From Mycobacterium sp. OAS707 (GTDB taxonomy: Bacteria; Actinomycetota; Actinomycetes; Mycobacteriales; Mycobacteriaceae), in contig NZ_JADBDS010000002.1 of assembly GCF_014873705.1 (NCBI RefSeq), forward strand, positions 1,302,001 to 1,366,000: a stretch of 64,000 nucleotides of DNA, written 5' to 3'. The notes beneath the pieces are model-generated. The model did not search any database and was not told the origin of the DNA. It saw nothing but the letters and a program-made list of their open reading frames with translations. The translations under genes were made by a program, and so were the position numbers. This document shows, piece by piece, positions 17,177 to 25,374 of this stretch (position 1 is the first letter of the stretch; the number at the start of each line of letters is the position of its first letter).

Positions 17177-18142
17177 ATGCGCGCCGCGGTCTGCCCGGCC
17201 TATGGGCCACCAGATGTGGTGTGTGTGGAGGAGCAACCGGCGCCGGCCATCGCGCCGGGACAGGTGCTGGTGAGGGTCGGCGCAGCCGCGGTGAACTTCC
17301 CCGACGTGCTGTTGATCGCCGACCAGTATCAGATCAGCGTGCCACCGCCCTTTGTCCCGGGCAGCGAGTTCGCAGGCATGATCGTCGAAATAGACGATGA
17401 CGCCGCGGAATTCGCTGTCGGCGATCGCGTCACGGGTACCGGACTGTTCGGTGCGTTCGCCGAAGAAGTCGCGGTATCTGTCGGCGCGCTTTCCAGAACA
17501 CCCGACGGTGTCGACGATCGCACTGCCGCGGCGTTCGGCGTCGCGTATCGCACCGCCTACCACACGCTGAGATCAACGGCCCGGGTGCAGGAGGGCGACG
17601 AGGTGGTTGTGCTGGGCGCAGGCGGAGGTGTCGGCCTGGCGGCGGTCCAGCTGGGAGTGCAACTCGGCGCCTCGGTGACAGCGGTCGCATCGTCGACCGA
17701 AAAGCTCGATGTGGCAGCGGGTTACGGTGCCAAGCACCTGATCAATCACAGATCAGCCGACGTACGCGCCGCGTTGAAGGAGGCCGTCCCCGGCGGCGCG
17801 CACGTCGTCATCGACCCTGTCGGTGGTGAGCTTTCTGAACCCGCCTTGCGGTCGCTGCGCCGCGGCGGGCGGTTTGTGACGGTCGGTTTCGCGTCCGGTG
17901 TCATCCCCCGCATCCCGCTCAACCTGGTGCTGGTGAAGGGCATACATGTTCTCGGGTTTCAGTTTCAGGACGTTCCGCCAGATGAATTCGCCCGCAATGA
18001 AAACGAACTGCGCGAGCATCTGGTCAGCGGACGAGTGCGCCCGCACGTCTGCGCGGTCTATCCGCTCACCGAAACCGTCGCCGCGCTCAAACATGTCGCC
18101 GACGGCCGCGCCATCGGCAAGGTGTTGATCGACCTGACTTAG
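17177..18142 (+). CDS. NADPH:quinone oxidoreductase family (zinc-independent MDR)
   Basis: A 321-residue medium-chain dehydrogenase/reductase of the quinone-oxidoreductase type. The N-terminal GroES-like domain contains AAAVNFPDVLLI, and the NADP loop VLGAGGGVGLAAVQLG starts near residue 146. No zinc-ligand cysteines are present. It probably reduces an enone or quinone. It is the last gene of the TetR-ACAD-kinase operon (1-bp gap) and overlaps the convergent hypothetical gene by 4 bp. Confidence 0.9.
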   Translation: MRAAVCPAYGPPDVVCVEEQPAPAIAPGQVLVRVGAAAVNFPDVLLIADQYQISVPPPFVPGSEFAGMIVEIDDDAAEFAVGDRVTGTGLFGAFAEEVAVSVGALSRTPDGVDDRTAAAFGVAYRTAYHTLRSTARVQEGDEVVVLGAGGGVGLAAVQLGVQLGASVTAVASSTEKLDVAAGYGAKHLINHRSADVRAALKEAVPGGAHVVIDPVGGELSEPALRSLRRGGRFVTVGFASGVIPRIPLNLVLVKGIHVLGFQFQDVPPDEFARNENELREHLVSGRVRPHVCAVYPLTETVAALKHVADGRAIGKVLIDLT

Positions 18143-18636
18143 CTCGCCGGTACCAAATCAGCAGCGACCGACACCGACATGCCGCAGCGGAACGTCTCGG
18201 CGTGTGCGACAGCGGCCTCGGCATTGGCCGCTGCCAGCGCCTGCGACTTGAAAGCCCTTGCCGCAGCGCTCAAGTGGTGCTCGACGGAGTCGACGCTCTC
18301 ATCGAGTTCGGCAGGCAGCCGCTCACCCCACAGCGTCACCTCCGTCGCGCCCTGCTCCAGCGCGTTGAGGACATGCTGATGTACCCGCGGATCGCTGTCG
18401 AACAGATCGGCGGCGACCGCGACCGTCTGCGGATGCGGGCGGTCTTCCCACGCCTCGAGCACCGACTCGAGGTCACGAACCCGCGCTCCGAGGATCTCGA
18501 GCGGACGCGCGTCATCGTCGTTGCCGATCAGGACGGTGACGTCCCAACCCGCCATCACCCGGTCGTAGATCCAGCCACCCGCGAACGTCACCGCGTCCAG
18601 CACGGTCGGGGCCACCACGTCCAGCCGGTATCTCAT
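18139..18636 (-). CDS. Conserved hypothetical protein
   Basis: I do not recognise this 165-residue protein. It is a soluble alpha/beta-looking sequence with no signal peptide, membrane span or metal motif. MAGWDVTVLIGNDDDARPLEILGAR could form a small nucleotide-binding-like or flavodoxin-like core, and the C-terminal third is alanine-rich and helical. The ATG at 18634-18636 overlaps the stop of the upstream TetR gene (ATGA), so the two are co-translated. The function is open; a link to the TetR's target pathway is inferred from coupling alone. Confidence 0.7.
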   Translation of the reverse strand: MRYRLDVVAPTVLDAVTFAGGWIYDRVMAGWDVTVLIGNDDDARPLEILGARVRDLESVLEAWEDRPHPQTVAVAADLFDSDPRVHQHVLNALEQGATEVTLWGERLPAELDESVDSVEHHLSAAARAFKSQALAAANAEAAVAHAETFRCGMSVSVAADLVPAS

Positions 18637-19235
18637 GTCGTGCTCCTGGGCGCCAGCTCGCGACCCAGCGACTCGGCGTACCCCTTGAACACCTCGGCCA
18701 GCGGGATTGATCGATCGAGTAACCATAGGGTCTCCATTCCGGTGATGAAGGCGAGTATTTCTACGGCCTTGCTGGACGCGTCGAGGTCTGGGCGGAACTG
18801 TCCATCACTCTGACCGCGCCTGATGATGTCGGTGACGATGTCGACGGCATCGCTGTACCGCTTGTGCATTCGGTCGTGCAGCGGAGCGTCGGGCGCGATG
18901 TTCTCGACCAACAGCACGGTGAAGGTGCCGATGAGCTCGGGGGCGCGTTCGAATCGCTCGGGCACCCGGCTGAGTTCGGCGATCAGGTCACCGGACTGAT
19001 AGTCGGCATGTATCTCGTCGTCGGCGTCGCGCGCATCGAGCACCGCGTTGAGCAGTTGCTCCTTGGATTCGAAGTGGTGCAACAACCCCGCGGGCGTGAC
19101 ACCGGCTTCCTTCGCGATCTGAGCCAACGAGGTGTTACGCCAGCCGTTGCGCGCCAGCAGCCGCTCGGCCACGGAAAGTATCCGCTGCCTGCGGTCCTCC
19201 CCCTTGGCGAGGAGAGACTCATACGGCCGTGACAC
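18633..19235 (-). CDS. TetR family transcriptional regulator
   Basis: This 200-residue repressor has a clear TetR HTH: RRQRILSVAERLLARNGWRN, then SLAQIAKEAGVTPAGLLHHF and ESKEQLLNAV. The start is a GTG at 19233-19235 with AAGGAG upstream; the much longer open frame above it is not coding-like. A strong inverted repeat lies 16 bp upstream (19252-19283), so autoregulation is likely. It forms a two-gene unit with the small hypothetical gene downstream. Confidence 0.9.
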   Translation of the reverse strand: MSRPYESLLAKGEDRRQRILSVAERLLARNGWRNTSLAQIAKEAGVTPAGLLHHFESKEQLLNAVLDARDADDEIHADYQSGDLIAELSRVPERFERAPELIGTFTVLLVENIAPDAPLHDRMHKRYSDAVDIVTDIIRRGQSDGQFRPDLDASSKAVEILAFITGMETLWLLDRSIPLAEVFKGYAESLGRELAPRSTT

Positions 19236-19251
19236 TTGGCTCCTTCGTCGC

Positions 19252-19283
19252 AACCAACCTAGTGAACACACAGTAGGTAGGTT
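19252..19283. promoter_or_regulatory. Inverted repeat upstream of TetR gene
   Basis: AACCAACCTA (19252-19261) and TAGGTAGGTT (19274-19283) match as inverted arms at 9 of 10 positions around a 12-bp centre. The site lies in the promoter of the TetR gene at 18633-19235. Its half-site (AACCTA-like) resembles the palindrome at 901-919, which hints that one regulator could serve both. Confidence 0.55.
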
Positions 19284-19341
19284 TGCGGCGTGTGACAAGG
19301 GTCTCAACTGAAATTGGCTCAGATCGGTGTCGCGCCGCAGG

Positions 19342-19935
19342 TCAGACGTCCGGAGGCAGTTCCGCACTACCCGGCGGCGGTCGAAGTTCCCAGGTATCAC
19401 AAGCCGTCGCCAACATCGCGTACGTCCCGAATACGAAGATGAGCTCCATCGCCTGGTGCGTGCCGAGGCCCTCGACCAGGCGGCCCCACGTCTGCGCGCT
19501 GGCTCTGTCGTCGGCGAGCATCTCATCGGTGGCTTCCAGGACGAGCCGATCCACACCACCGAACTCGGCATTACCCCGGGCGAGTTTGGCGATGTCGTCT
19601 TCAGACATGCCGCCCGAAGCCGCAATCCGGTAATGCTCTCCCCAGAAGAACGCCGAGCGCCTGGCGTGCGCAAGCCGCAGAATTACCAACTCACGCAACC
19701 GCACCGGCAACTCGCCGCGCTGCAACAGAAAAGCGTTGTACCCCAAGAACTCTCGAGCCATCGCCGGGTGGCGCGCCAGCACACCGAGGATGTCGAAATG
19801 CGACGGGTCCCTCGGCTGTCCCGACCCGGCCCGCGGCACTTCGTCTGCCGACATGCCGAATAGTCGTCCTACGGCCGCGTATTCATCGTCGCCCCATTCA
19901 TCCACGGCCAGCGGCGGTAGAAGAGCCACCTTCAC
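19342..19935 (-). CDS. Carboxymuconolactone-decarboxylase family (AhpD-like fold) protein
   Basis: This 197-residue single-domain CMD/AhpD-fold protein contains the family core RLRELVILRLAHARRSAFFWGEH. The CxxC pair of peroxidase-type AhpD is absent, so the retained Glu and His residues would have to serve another chemistry. The start overlaps the LLM gene's stop (ATGA). It is the last gene of the Rieske operon 19342-23204. The CMD protein at 32086 precedes the second Rieske gene, so this association recurs in the window. The substrate is unknown. Confidence 0.82.
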   Translation of the reverse strand: MKVALLPPLAVDEWGDDEYAAVGRLFGMSADEVPRAGSGQPRDPSHFDILGVLARHPAMAREFLGYNAFLLQRGELPVRLRELVILRLAHARRSAFFWGEHYRIAASGGMSEDDIAKLARGNAEFGGVDRLVLEATDEMLADDRASAQTWGRLVEGLGTHQAMELIFVFGTYAMLATACDTWELRPPPGSAELPPDV

Positions 19936-20783
19936 CCTCCGTGCAGTTCAGCCAGCGCGTGAAGCTGCTCGAGGTAGTGCTCCAATGAGCGGGCCAGGAA
20001 GACGGCGGACACGGTAGTGGTTCCGGCAGCCGCCAGAGCATGCAACGATTCCTCCGCCTGCCCCGGATTGCCCACCGGGTCGAGGAGCTCTTCGGCCATC
20101 AAGACGACCTCGAACCCTTCAGGCAACTCCCACGCCTTCAGCCATTCTGCGGCGGTGGCCAACGCAACGTTGAACGGACACCAGCCATCGGCGAGCGTGA
20201 CCGCCCGCCGCAAGGAGCGCTTGGTGCGGCCGCCGATCCAGAACGGCATGTGCGGCTGCAACGCACAAGGGTCGACGGTGAGCCCACCGAACGAATAGAA
20301 CTCCCCGTCATAGGCGGGTTCGTTACTCGGCAGTGCCGCTCGCAGTGCGCGCAGCGCATCGTCGCCGCGGGCACCTCGATCATCGAATGGCACACCGAGG
20401 AGGTCGAACTCCTCCTTCAGCGACCCGACGCCAAGGCCGAGTATCACTCGGCCATTGCTGACGTGGTCCAGTGTGCCGTAACGCTTTACGATCTCCAACG
20501 GATGGTGGTAGCCGAGCACCAACGTCATGGTTGCGAACCGTATCCGGCTGGTGCGAGCCGACACATAACCGAACGTGGCCAGCGGATCCCAGTACCGCGT
20601 ACCGCGCCTGGCAGCTTCGGAAGAGGGCAAACCGATGTGCTCGCTGCACGTCATGTGGTGATAACCGAGCCGATCCGCGGTCTCGGCGATCCGACCGACA
20701 TCGTCGACTCCTGCGTTCTTCTCCCATGTCAAGGGGGCGCCCGCGACGTTTGTGACGACGGGCGTCATGATGCCGAGTTTCAC
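19932..20783 (-). CDS. LLM-class F420/flavin-dependent oxidoreductase
   Basis: A 283-residue TIM-barrel protein of the luciferase-like monooxygenase superfamily. Family signatures are TADRLGYHHMTCSEH near residue 40, then RIRFATMTLVLGYHHP, SNGRVILGLGVGSLKEEF, and the C-terminal pattern GTTTVSAVFLARS. In mycobacteria such proteins usually use coenzyme F420, but FMN cannot be excluded. Its start overlaps the TauD-like gene and its end overlaps the CMD gene, so it belongs to the Rieske operon. It probably reduces or oxidises a pathway intermediate. Confidence 0.88.
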   Translation of the reverse strand: MKLGIMTPVVTNVAGAPLTWEKNAGVDDVGRIAETADRLGYHHMTCSEHIGLPSSEAARRGTRYWDPLATFGYVSARTSRIRFATMTLVLGYHHPLEIVKRYGTLDHVSNGRVILGLGVGSLKEEFDLLGVPFDDRGARGDDALRALRAALPSNEPAYDGEFYSFGGLTVDPCALQPHMPFWIGGRTKRSLRRAVTLADGWCPFNVALATAAEWLKAWELPEGFEVVLMAEELLDPVGNPGQAEESLHALAAAGTTTVSAVFLARSLEHYLEQLHALAELHGG

Positions 20784-21610
20784 TGCAGCGGCTCTTCGCC
20801 GGCCAGGATCGTGCGATGCATGAGTCGGCCGCTGTCGACCGGATACTCGCGCACCCGGTGCATGGTTCCGGTGTTGTCCCAGATGAGGAGGTCACCCACT
20901 TGCCACTCGTGCCGATAGACATACTGCGGCTGGGTGGCCCAATCACGAAGCCGGGCAAGCAGAGCGCGGCTCTGCTCCACCGGCATTCCGACGACATAGT
21001 CGGCCGTCGCGCCGAGAAGCAACGATTTACGCCCCGACTGGTGAGTCCACACCATCGGGCAGACCTTCGTCGGCGACTTCTGCCAGAAGGTGATCTCCTC
21101 GTAGCTCATCTCCGGACGGACGTAGTACTGCGACCGTTCGGCACTGTGCACCACTCGAAGGTCTGCGATCAGTTCCTTGTCGGCGGTCGGTAGGTCGTCG
21201 TATGCGGCATAGGTATTGCAGAACTCGGTGTCGCCCCCGGTGTCCGACAGCTTGACGGCCCGCAGCAGCGTCGCGAGATTCGGATACGGCTGCAGCGAGC
21301 CGTCGAAGTGCCAGAACATGGAGCCCTTCAGGTATTCGGCTCGCTGGTTGACGTTCGTGTCGAGCGAGATCTTATAGATGCCGCTCTCCCCTTCGTTCTG
21401 CACAATGTTTCCAAGGGTTTTGGCAATGGCGACCTGTTGCTCGTCGCTGATCTCCTGGCCGCGGAAGAACACCACCCCTCGCTGCTCCAGCGTGGCACGG
21501 ATGTTGTCTGCTTCCCGTCCACTGAGCAGCGTTTCGAGATCGGTCTTGATCTCGCTGCCGATCCGCGGGCTCAGGTCGACGACATCGAGTTGGGCGGAGG
21601 TAAGTCCCAT
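20780..21610 (-). CDS. TauD/TfdA-family Fe(II)/2-oxoglutarate dioxygenase
   Basis: This 276-residue protein has the iron triad HxD...H (H101, D103, H251) and the 2-oxoglutarate-binding Arg (R266, in LMHRTIL). All residues needed for an alpha-ketoglutarate-dependent hydroxylase are therefore present. The ATG at 21608-21610 is 2 bp after the small-protein gene; a longer upstream frame would overlap that gene. A second oxygenase in the Rieske operon suggests successive oxygen insertions, or cleavage of an ether, ester or sulfonate bond. The substrate is unknown. Confidence 0.9.
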   Translation of the reverse strand: MGLTSAQLDVVDLSPRIGSEIKTDLETLLSGREADNIRATLEQRGVVFFRGQEISDEQQVAIAKTLGNIVQNEGESGIYKISLDTNVNQRAEYLKGSMFWHFDGSLQPYPNLATLLRAVKLSDTGGDTEFCNTYAAYDDLPTADKELIADLRVVHSAERSQYYVRPEMSYEEITFWQKSPTKVCPMVWTHQSGRKSLLLGATADYVVGMPVEQSRALLARLRDWATQPQYVYRHEWQVGDLLIWDNTGTMHRVREYPVDSGRLMHRTILAGEEPLQ

Positions 21611-21612
21611 GT

Positions 21613-21936
21613 TCAGCTCACTCTCGTGAGAATGGTTTTGGCGGAGTGCTTTACGCGCGGTTGCTTCCACAGCTCCACTGCCAGGGAAACGGTGATCAAG
21701 GAGTAGAGCAGGTTGCGTAGGTTGGCGACGTCGTCGGGCAGGGGTTCGGAGTAGTCGAACTTGTCGATGTAAGTCACCGCCTCCTCGGCGAGCGGAAACA
21801 CCTCGTCGTAGAACGCCTGGATTTCTGACATCGAGCTGTTCACCCGTTTCAGGTAGCGCTCGTGCCCGTCTTCGATCGCCCACTCCGGGACCAGGTGCTC
21901 CAGCCGTGAAAACTCCGGGGGCAGAGTCGCAGTCAT
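21613..21936 (-). CDS. Small Rieske-associated protein (paralogue 1)
   Basis: I do not recognise this 107-residue protein from a named family. It is acidic, predicted mainly helical, with no Cys cluster, signal or membrane segment. It aligns along its length with the 109-residue product of 33908-34237: shared PPEF/PAEF start, MSEIQAFYDEVFP, P-DD-L, and ELWKQPRV near the end. Both genes sit directly after a Rieske oxygenase gene and overlap it (4 bp here). The likeliest role is an accessory or small subunit. It is too short and too unlike the NTF2-fold to be a classical beta subunit. Confidence 0.75.
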   Translation of the reverse strand: MTATLPPEFSRLEHLVPEWAIEDGHERYLKRVNSSMSEIQAFYDEVFPLAEEAVTYIDKFDYSEPLPDDVANLRNLLYSLITVSLAVELWKQPRVKHSAKTILTRVS

Positions 21937-23204
21937 CGCTTTTCACCCGCTTCGACGTATTCTGCGACCGTCTTGTGGAGATGGCGCAACAGGATCTCTT
22001 CGTCGTTCATCGTGAAATGGGTGAGCGCACCACTGTTCAGCATCGCCTGTAGCCCTTCCGACGGGCTGGCGTCTTCCAGGATGATGTCGTTGAGGAACGT
22101 CACCGTCAGCTCCTGGCCGAGCCGCTCCTTGTGTGTCTTGGGCGGCTGGTAGAACATCTCGACTTCAAAAATGTGCGAGTGGGGACCGGTCGGCCAGTGA
22201 GTGTGCGTGGAGAAGCCCGACGACCCGAAGATGAGCACGAAATTGGGAAAGAACTGGAACGAGTCGAAACCGTATTTCTCCGACCGCGTCGGATTGATTC
22301 CCGGCGGCATCGGCCCCCGATCGACCCGCTTGTTCCACGGGCCTGCCGCGCTGGCCTCCATCACGCACTCAATCGGCTTGGAGTACGGCGTTTTCTGCGA
22401 TGGCTCTCCGGAGAACGAGAACATCCGGTGCGGACCCTTGATCTGGTAAGCAAGCGCGTCGGTAAACGGATTCGGTTGATCAAACGCTTCCCTGGCCTCA
22501 GCGGTCAGGGCCCCGAACGAGGAGGCATGCAGATAGGGTCCGTGATAGCTCTCGGCGAAGCTGTCGACGAAAATCTTCCAGTTGCACTGTAATTCGGTCT
22601 TGAATCGGTACACCTGATGCGGGCCGGCGAAGGGGTAGCCCTCGATGCCGTGCGCCAACTCGCCGAGATACGAGCGCAGCGGTTCGGTGTTGTGCGGGTC
22701 GAGGTTGATGAAGATGAAGCCTTCCCACACTTCGCATTGAATGGCAGGCACTCGACAACTATCCGCGTCGAAGTCGAGCAGCAGATCCGTGCGAGTGGCC
22801 GAGTGCAGTGAGCCGTCGAGCTTGTAGCGCCAACCATGGAAGCGGCAGTAGAGCAGCGGGGCGCGGCTGGCCACCTCCTGAAACGGGTCGTCCTCCCAGA
22901 GCATCTTGTTACCGCGGTGCGGGCAGATGTTGTGGAAGGCACGGATCACGTCATCCTTGCCCCGCACGACGATGACGGAGGTGTTCAGGAACCTCAGTTC
23001 GCGGGTGAAGTAGCTGCCGGACTTCGGCACGCGTTCCACCCGGCCGACGTAGAGCCAGGTCTTGGAGAAGACATGCTCACGCTCCTTCTCGTAGAACTCG
23101 GGCGAGACGCAGTCTTCGAGTGATACCGGACCTCGGCCGAGTTCGGGATAGGCGTCGGTCCAATGTCCGCTTGCGGGTTTGGTCACCAGGCTGTTGTGAC
23201 TCAT
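21933..23204 (-). CDS. Rieske 2Fe-2S ring-hydroxylating oxygenase alpha subunit
   Basis: This 423-residue oxygenase has the Rieske cluster ligands CPHRGN (C94, H96) and CRFHGW (C120, H123). The mononuclear iron site is in DSFAESYHGPYLH (D214, H221, H226). No reductase or ferredoxin gene is adjacent, so it must share electron donors. The ATG at 23202-23204 gives the expected N terminus; the longer frame enters the LysR gene region. It starts the operon Rieske, small protein, TauD, LLM, CMD and is divergent from a LysR gene. The Rieske protein at 32632 is a paralogue. Confidence 0.93.
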   Translation of the reverse strand: MSHNSLVTKPASGHWTDAYPELGRGPVSLEDCVSPEFYEKEREHVFSKTWLYVGRVERVPKSGSYFTRELRFLNTSVIVVRGKDDVIRAFHNICPHRGNKMLWEDDPFQEVASRAPLLYCRFHGWRYKLDGSLHSATRTDLLLDFDADSCRVPAIQCEVWEGFIFINLDPHNTEPLRSYLGELAHGIEGYPFAGPHQVYRFKTELQCNWKIFVDSFAESYHGPYLHASSFGALTAEAREAFDQPNPFTDALAYQIKGPHRMFSFSGEPSQKTPYSKPIECVMEASAAGPWNKRVDRGPMPPGINPTRSEKYGFDSFQFFPNFVLIFGSSGFSTHTHWPTGPHSHIFEVEMFYQPPKTHKERLGQELTVTFLNDIILEDASPSEGLQAMLNSGALTHFTMNDEEILLRHLHKTVAEYVEAGEKR

Positions 23205-23252
23205 GAGGCCTGACGGTACAACTGGCTGATTGACCGAAATAGCCGCAAAACC

Positions 23253-23267
23253 GCAACACCCTGTTGC
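23253..23267. promoter_or_regulatory. Candidate LysR-site palindrome
   Basis: GCAACACCCTGTTGC (6-bp perfect arms, 3-bp centre) lies in the 76-bp gap between the Rieske operon and the divergent LysR gene, 13 bp upstream of the LysR start. Its position suits a regulator site shared by both promoters. No other palindrome was seen in this gap. Confidence 0.5.
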
Positions 23268-23280
23268 ATATTTGGAACAC

Positions 23281-24198
23281 ATGGAGCAGAACCTGCCCTT
23301 CGACGTCGACGCCTTGCTGGTTTTCGGCAAGGTCGTGGAGTCGCGGAGCTTGTCGAAGGCGGCGACGTTGCTGGGCATGCCCAAGTCGACGGTCAGCCGC
23401 AAGCTGACCAGGCTGCAAGCCGACCTTGGCATCAAGCTGCTGCGCAAGAACACCCACCAGCTCACCGTCACCGACCTCGGCCAGCAGGTCTACGCACACG
23501 CGATGAACATCCTGACCGAAGCCAACGGCGTGCGCGCCCTGGTCGAGGCCAGCAAGCAGGAACCGCAGGGCGAACTGCGAGTAGCCATACCGGTCTTCGT
23601 CGGCATCGATTACGCGTCCAGAGTCGGCGCCACCTTCCTGCAGCGGTATCCCAATTCGCAACTGGACATCCGACTCGTGGACAACATGGTCGACCCGATC
23701 AAGGACGGATTCGATGTGGTGTTCGGGACCGGCCCGCTACAGGATTCGACGCTGATCGCACGAAGGGTGTTCAGTCTCGAGCTCTTTCTGTGCGCCTCGC
23801 CGGACTTCGTCGCACAGCTGGCGGAGCCGATCGTCGAACCCACGCAGTTGCACGGCCTGCCCTTTATCGAGTTCGGCTTCGGCGGTCCCCACAAGATCGT
23901 GCTACGGAACAACCGGCGGCGACATGAGCTTTCGCCTCAGGTTCGGGCGCGGGCCAACAACTTTCAGGTGTGCAAGCAGTACATACTGCACGGGCTCGGA
24001 GTCGGCGCGATGCCAACCCAGATCCTCTGCACGGACGAACTCCGCGACGGCACGATCGTGCCCGTACTGCCGAAATGGAAACCCGAACCGTTGGACGTGC
24101 ACATGATCTATCCGTTCGAGCTGTCGTTCTCCACCCTCATCAGCGCCTTCTACGAGGCGGCGTGCGACATCATCGTCGAGAACATCGCGCGCGCCTAA
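23281..24198 (+). CDS. LysR family transcriptional regulator
   Basis: This 305-residue regulator begins with a winged HTH (LLVFGKVVESRSLSKAATLL, then GMPKSTVSRKLTRLQADLGI). A substrate-binding domain follows, from about residue 95 (GELRVAIPVFVGIDYASRV onward). The ATG at 23281 gives the normal LysR N terminus. LysR regulators commonly activate a divergent catabolic operon in response to substrate, and here the neighbour is the Rieske operon. The gene ends 4 bp from the convergent ACAD. Confidence 0.92.
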   Translation: MEQNLPFDVDALLVFGKVVESRSLSKAATLLGMPKSTVSRKLTRLQADLGIKLLRKNTHQLTVTDLGQQVYAHAMNILTEANGVRALVEASKQEPQGELRVAIPVFVGIDYASRVGATFLQRYPNSQLDIRLVDNMVDPIKDGFDVVFGTGPLQDSTLIARRVFSLELFLCASPDFVAQLAEPIVEPTQLHGLPFIEFGFGGPHKIVLRNNRRRHELSPQVRARANNFQVCKQYILHGLGVGAMPTQILCTDELRDGTIVPVLPKWKPEPLDVHMIYPFELSFSTLISAFYEAACDIIVENIARA

Positions 24199-24202
24199 CG
24201 TT

Positions 24203-25351
24203 CTACAGGCCCAACGACTTGGCGATGATCACCTTCATCACCTCGCTGGTGCCGGCGTAGATGCGGGCCACCCTGGCGTCGGTGTACAGCCGGGCGATCG
24301 GGTACTCCATCATGTAGCCGTATCCGCCGAACAGCTGCAGACACCGGTCGATGACGCGCTGCTGCATCTCGGTGCAGAACAGCTTGACCCGCGCGGCATC
24401 AGCGGCCGACAGTTCGCCGTCGACGTGTAGGGCCACCGCCCGGTCCAGCATCGCCTGGCCTGCCTCGACCTCCGTCGAACAGGCCGCGAGTTCGAACTTC
24501 GTGTTCTGGAACGACGCGACGGGTGTGCCGAACGCCTTGCGGTTCTTCGTGTAGTCGATGGCCGCTGCGATCGCCGAGCGGGCCTGCGACACCGAACCGA
24601 CGGCGACGGTGAGCCGTTCCTGCGGCAGGTTGTGGCCGAGGTATCCGAAGGCCTCGCCCTCCTCCCCCAGCATGTTGGCAGCAGGAACGCGGACGTCGAC
24701 GAACGACAACTCCGCAGTGTCCTGCACCTTGCAGCCCATCTTCTCCAGCTCGCGGCCGCGGGTGAAGCCGTCCATGCCGTCCTCGACGACGAACAGCGTC
24801 AGACCCTTGCGCCGGTTGTCCGGATCGGTCGCAGTACGGGCCACCACGATCACGAGATCGGCCTGCATGCCGCCGGTGATGAATGTCTTGGCGCCGTTGA
24901 TGATCCAGTCGTCTCCATCGCGCACCGCAGTCGTGCGCATGCCCGCAAGGTCTGAGCCCGTGCCGGGCTCGGTCATCGCGATGGCCGTCAACAGGGTCCC
25001 TGCGGCCAGGCCGGGGAACCACCGCTTGCGCTGCTCCTCGTTCGCGTAGTGCAGGAAGTAGGGCAGGATCACCTCGAGTTGGGTGCGTACCGTCGACAGC
25101 GTGACCAGCGCGCGCGCCGCCTCCTCCTGCATGACGACGTTGTAGCGATAGTCCGGCTCCCCGCCGCCGCCATACTCGTCGGGGATCGCCATCCCGAGCA
25201 TGCCGAGAGAGCCCATCCTCTCGAAGACCTCACGGGGCATGCGGCCGCCCTTCTCCCACTCGGGATAGGCGGGCACGACCTCCTTTTCGACGAAGTCGCG
25301 GCACAGCTCCCGAAAGGCTTCATGATCCTTGGTGAACAGATCGCGGCGCAC
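24203..25351 (-). CDS. Acyl-CoA dehydrogenase
   Basis: A full-length (382 aa) FAD-dependent acyl-CoA dehydrogenase. The middle domain carries AMTEPGTGSDLAGMRTTAVR and DDWIINGAKTFITGG, and the C-terminal domain has QLFGGYGYMMEYPIARLYTD followed by IYAGTSEVMK. The usual catalytic Glu position near GGYGY...AGTSE looks preserved. It is the last gene of the operon 24203-30456, 23 bp after thiolase, where it would catalyse the first oxidation of a beta-oxidation cycle. Chain or ring specificity is not readable. Confidence 0.93.
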   Translation of the reverse strand: MRRDLFTKDHEAFRELCRDFVEKEVVPAYPEWEKGGRMPREVFERMGSLGMLGMAIPDEYGGGGEPDYRYNVVMQEEAARALVTLSTVRTQLEVILPYFLHYANEEQRKRWFPGLAAGTLLTAIAMTEPGTGSDLAGMRTTAVRDGDDWIINGAKTFITGGMQADLVIVVARTATDPDNRRKGLTLFVVEDGMDGFTRGRELEKMGCKVQDTAELSFVDVRVPAANMLGEEGEAFGYLGHNLPQERLTVAVGSVSQARSAIAAAIDYTKNRKAFGTPVASFQNTKFELAACSTEVEAGQAMLDRAVALHVDGELSAADAARVKLFCTEMQQRVIDRCLQLFGGYGYMMEYPIARLYTDARVARIYAGTSEVMKVIIAKSLGL

Positions 25352-25374
25352 TGGTCCTCCTCTTCAGTTCTTGT

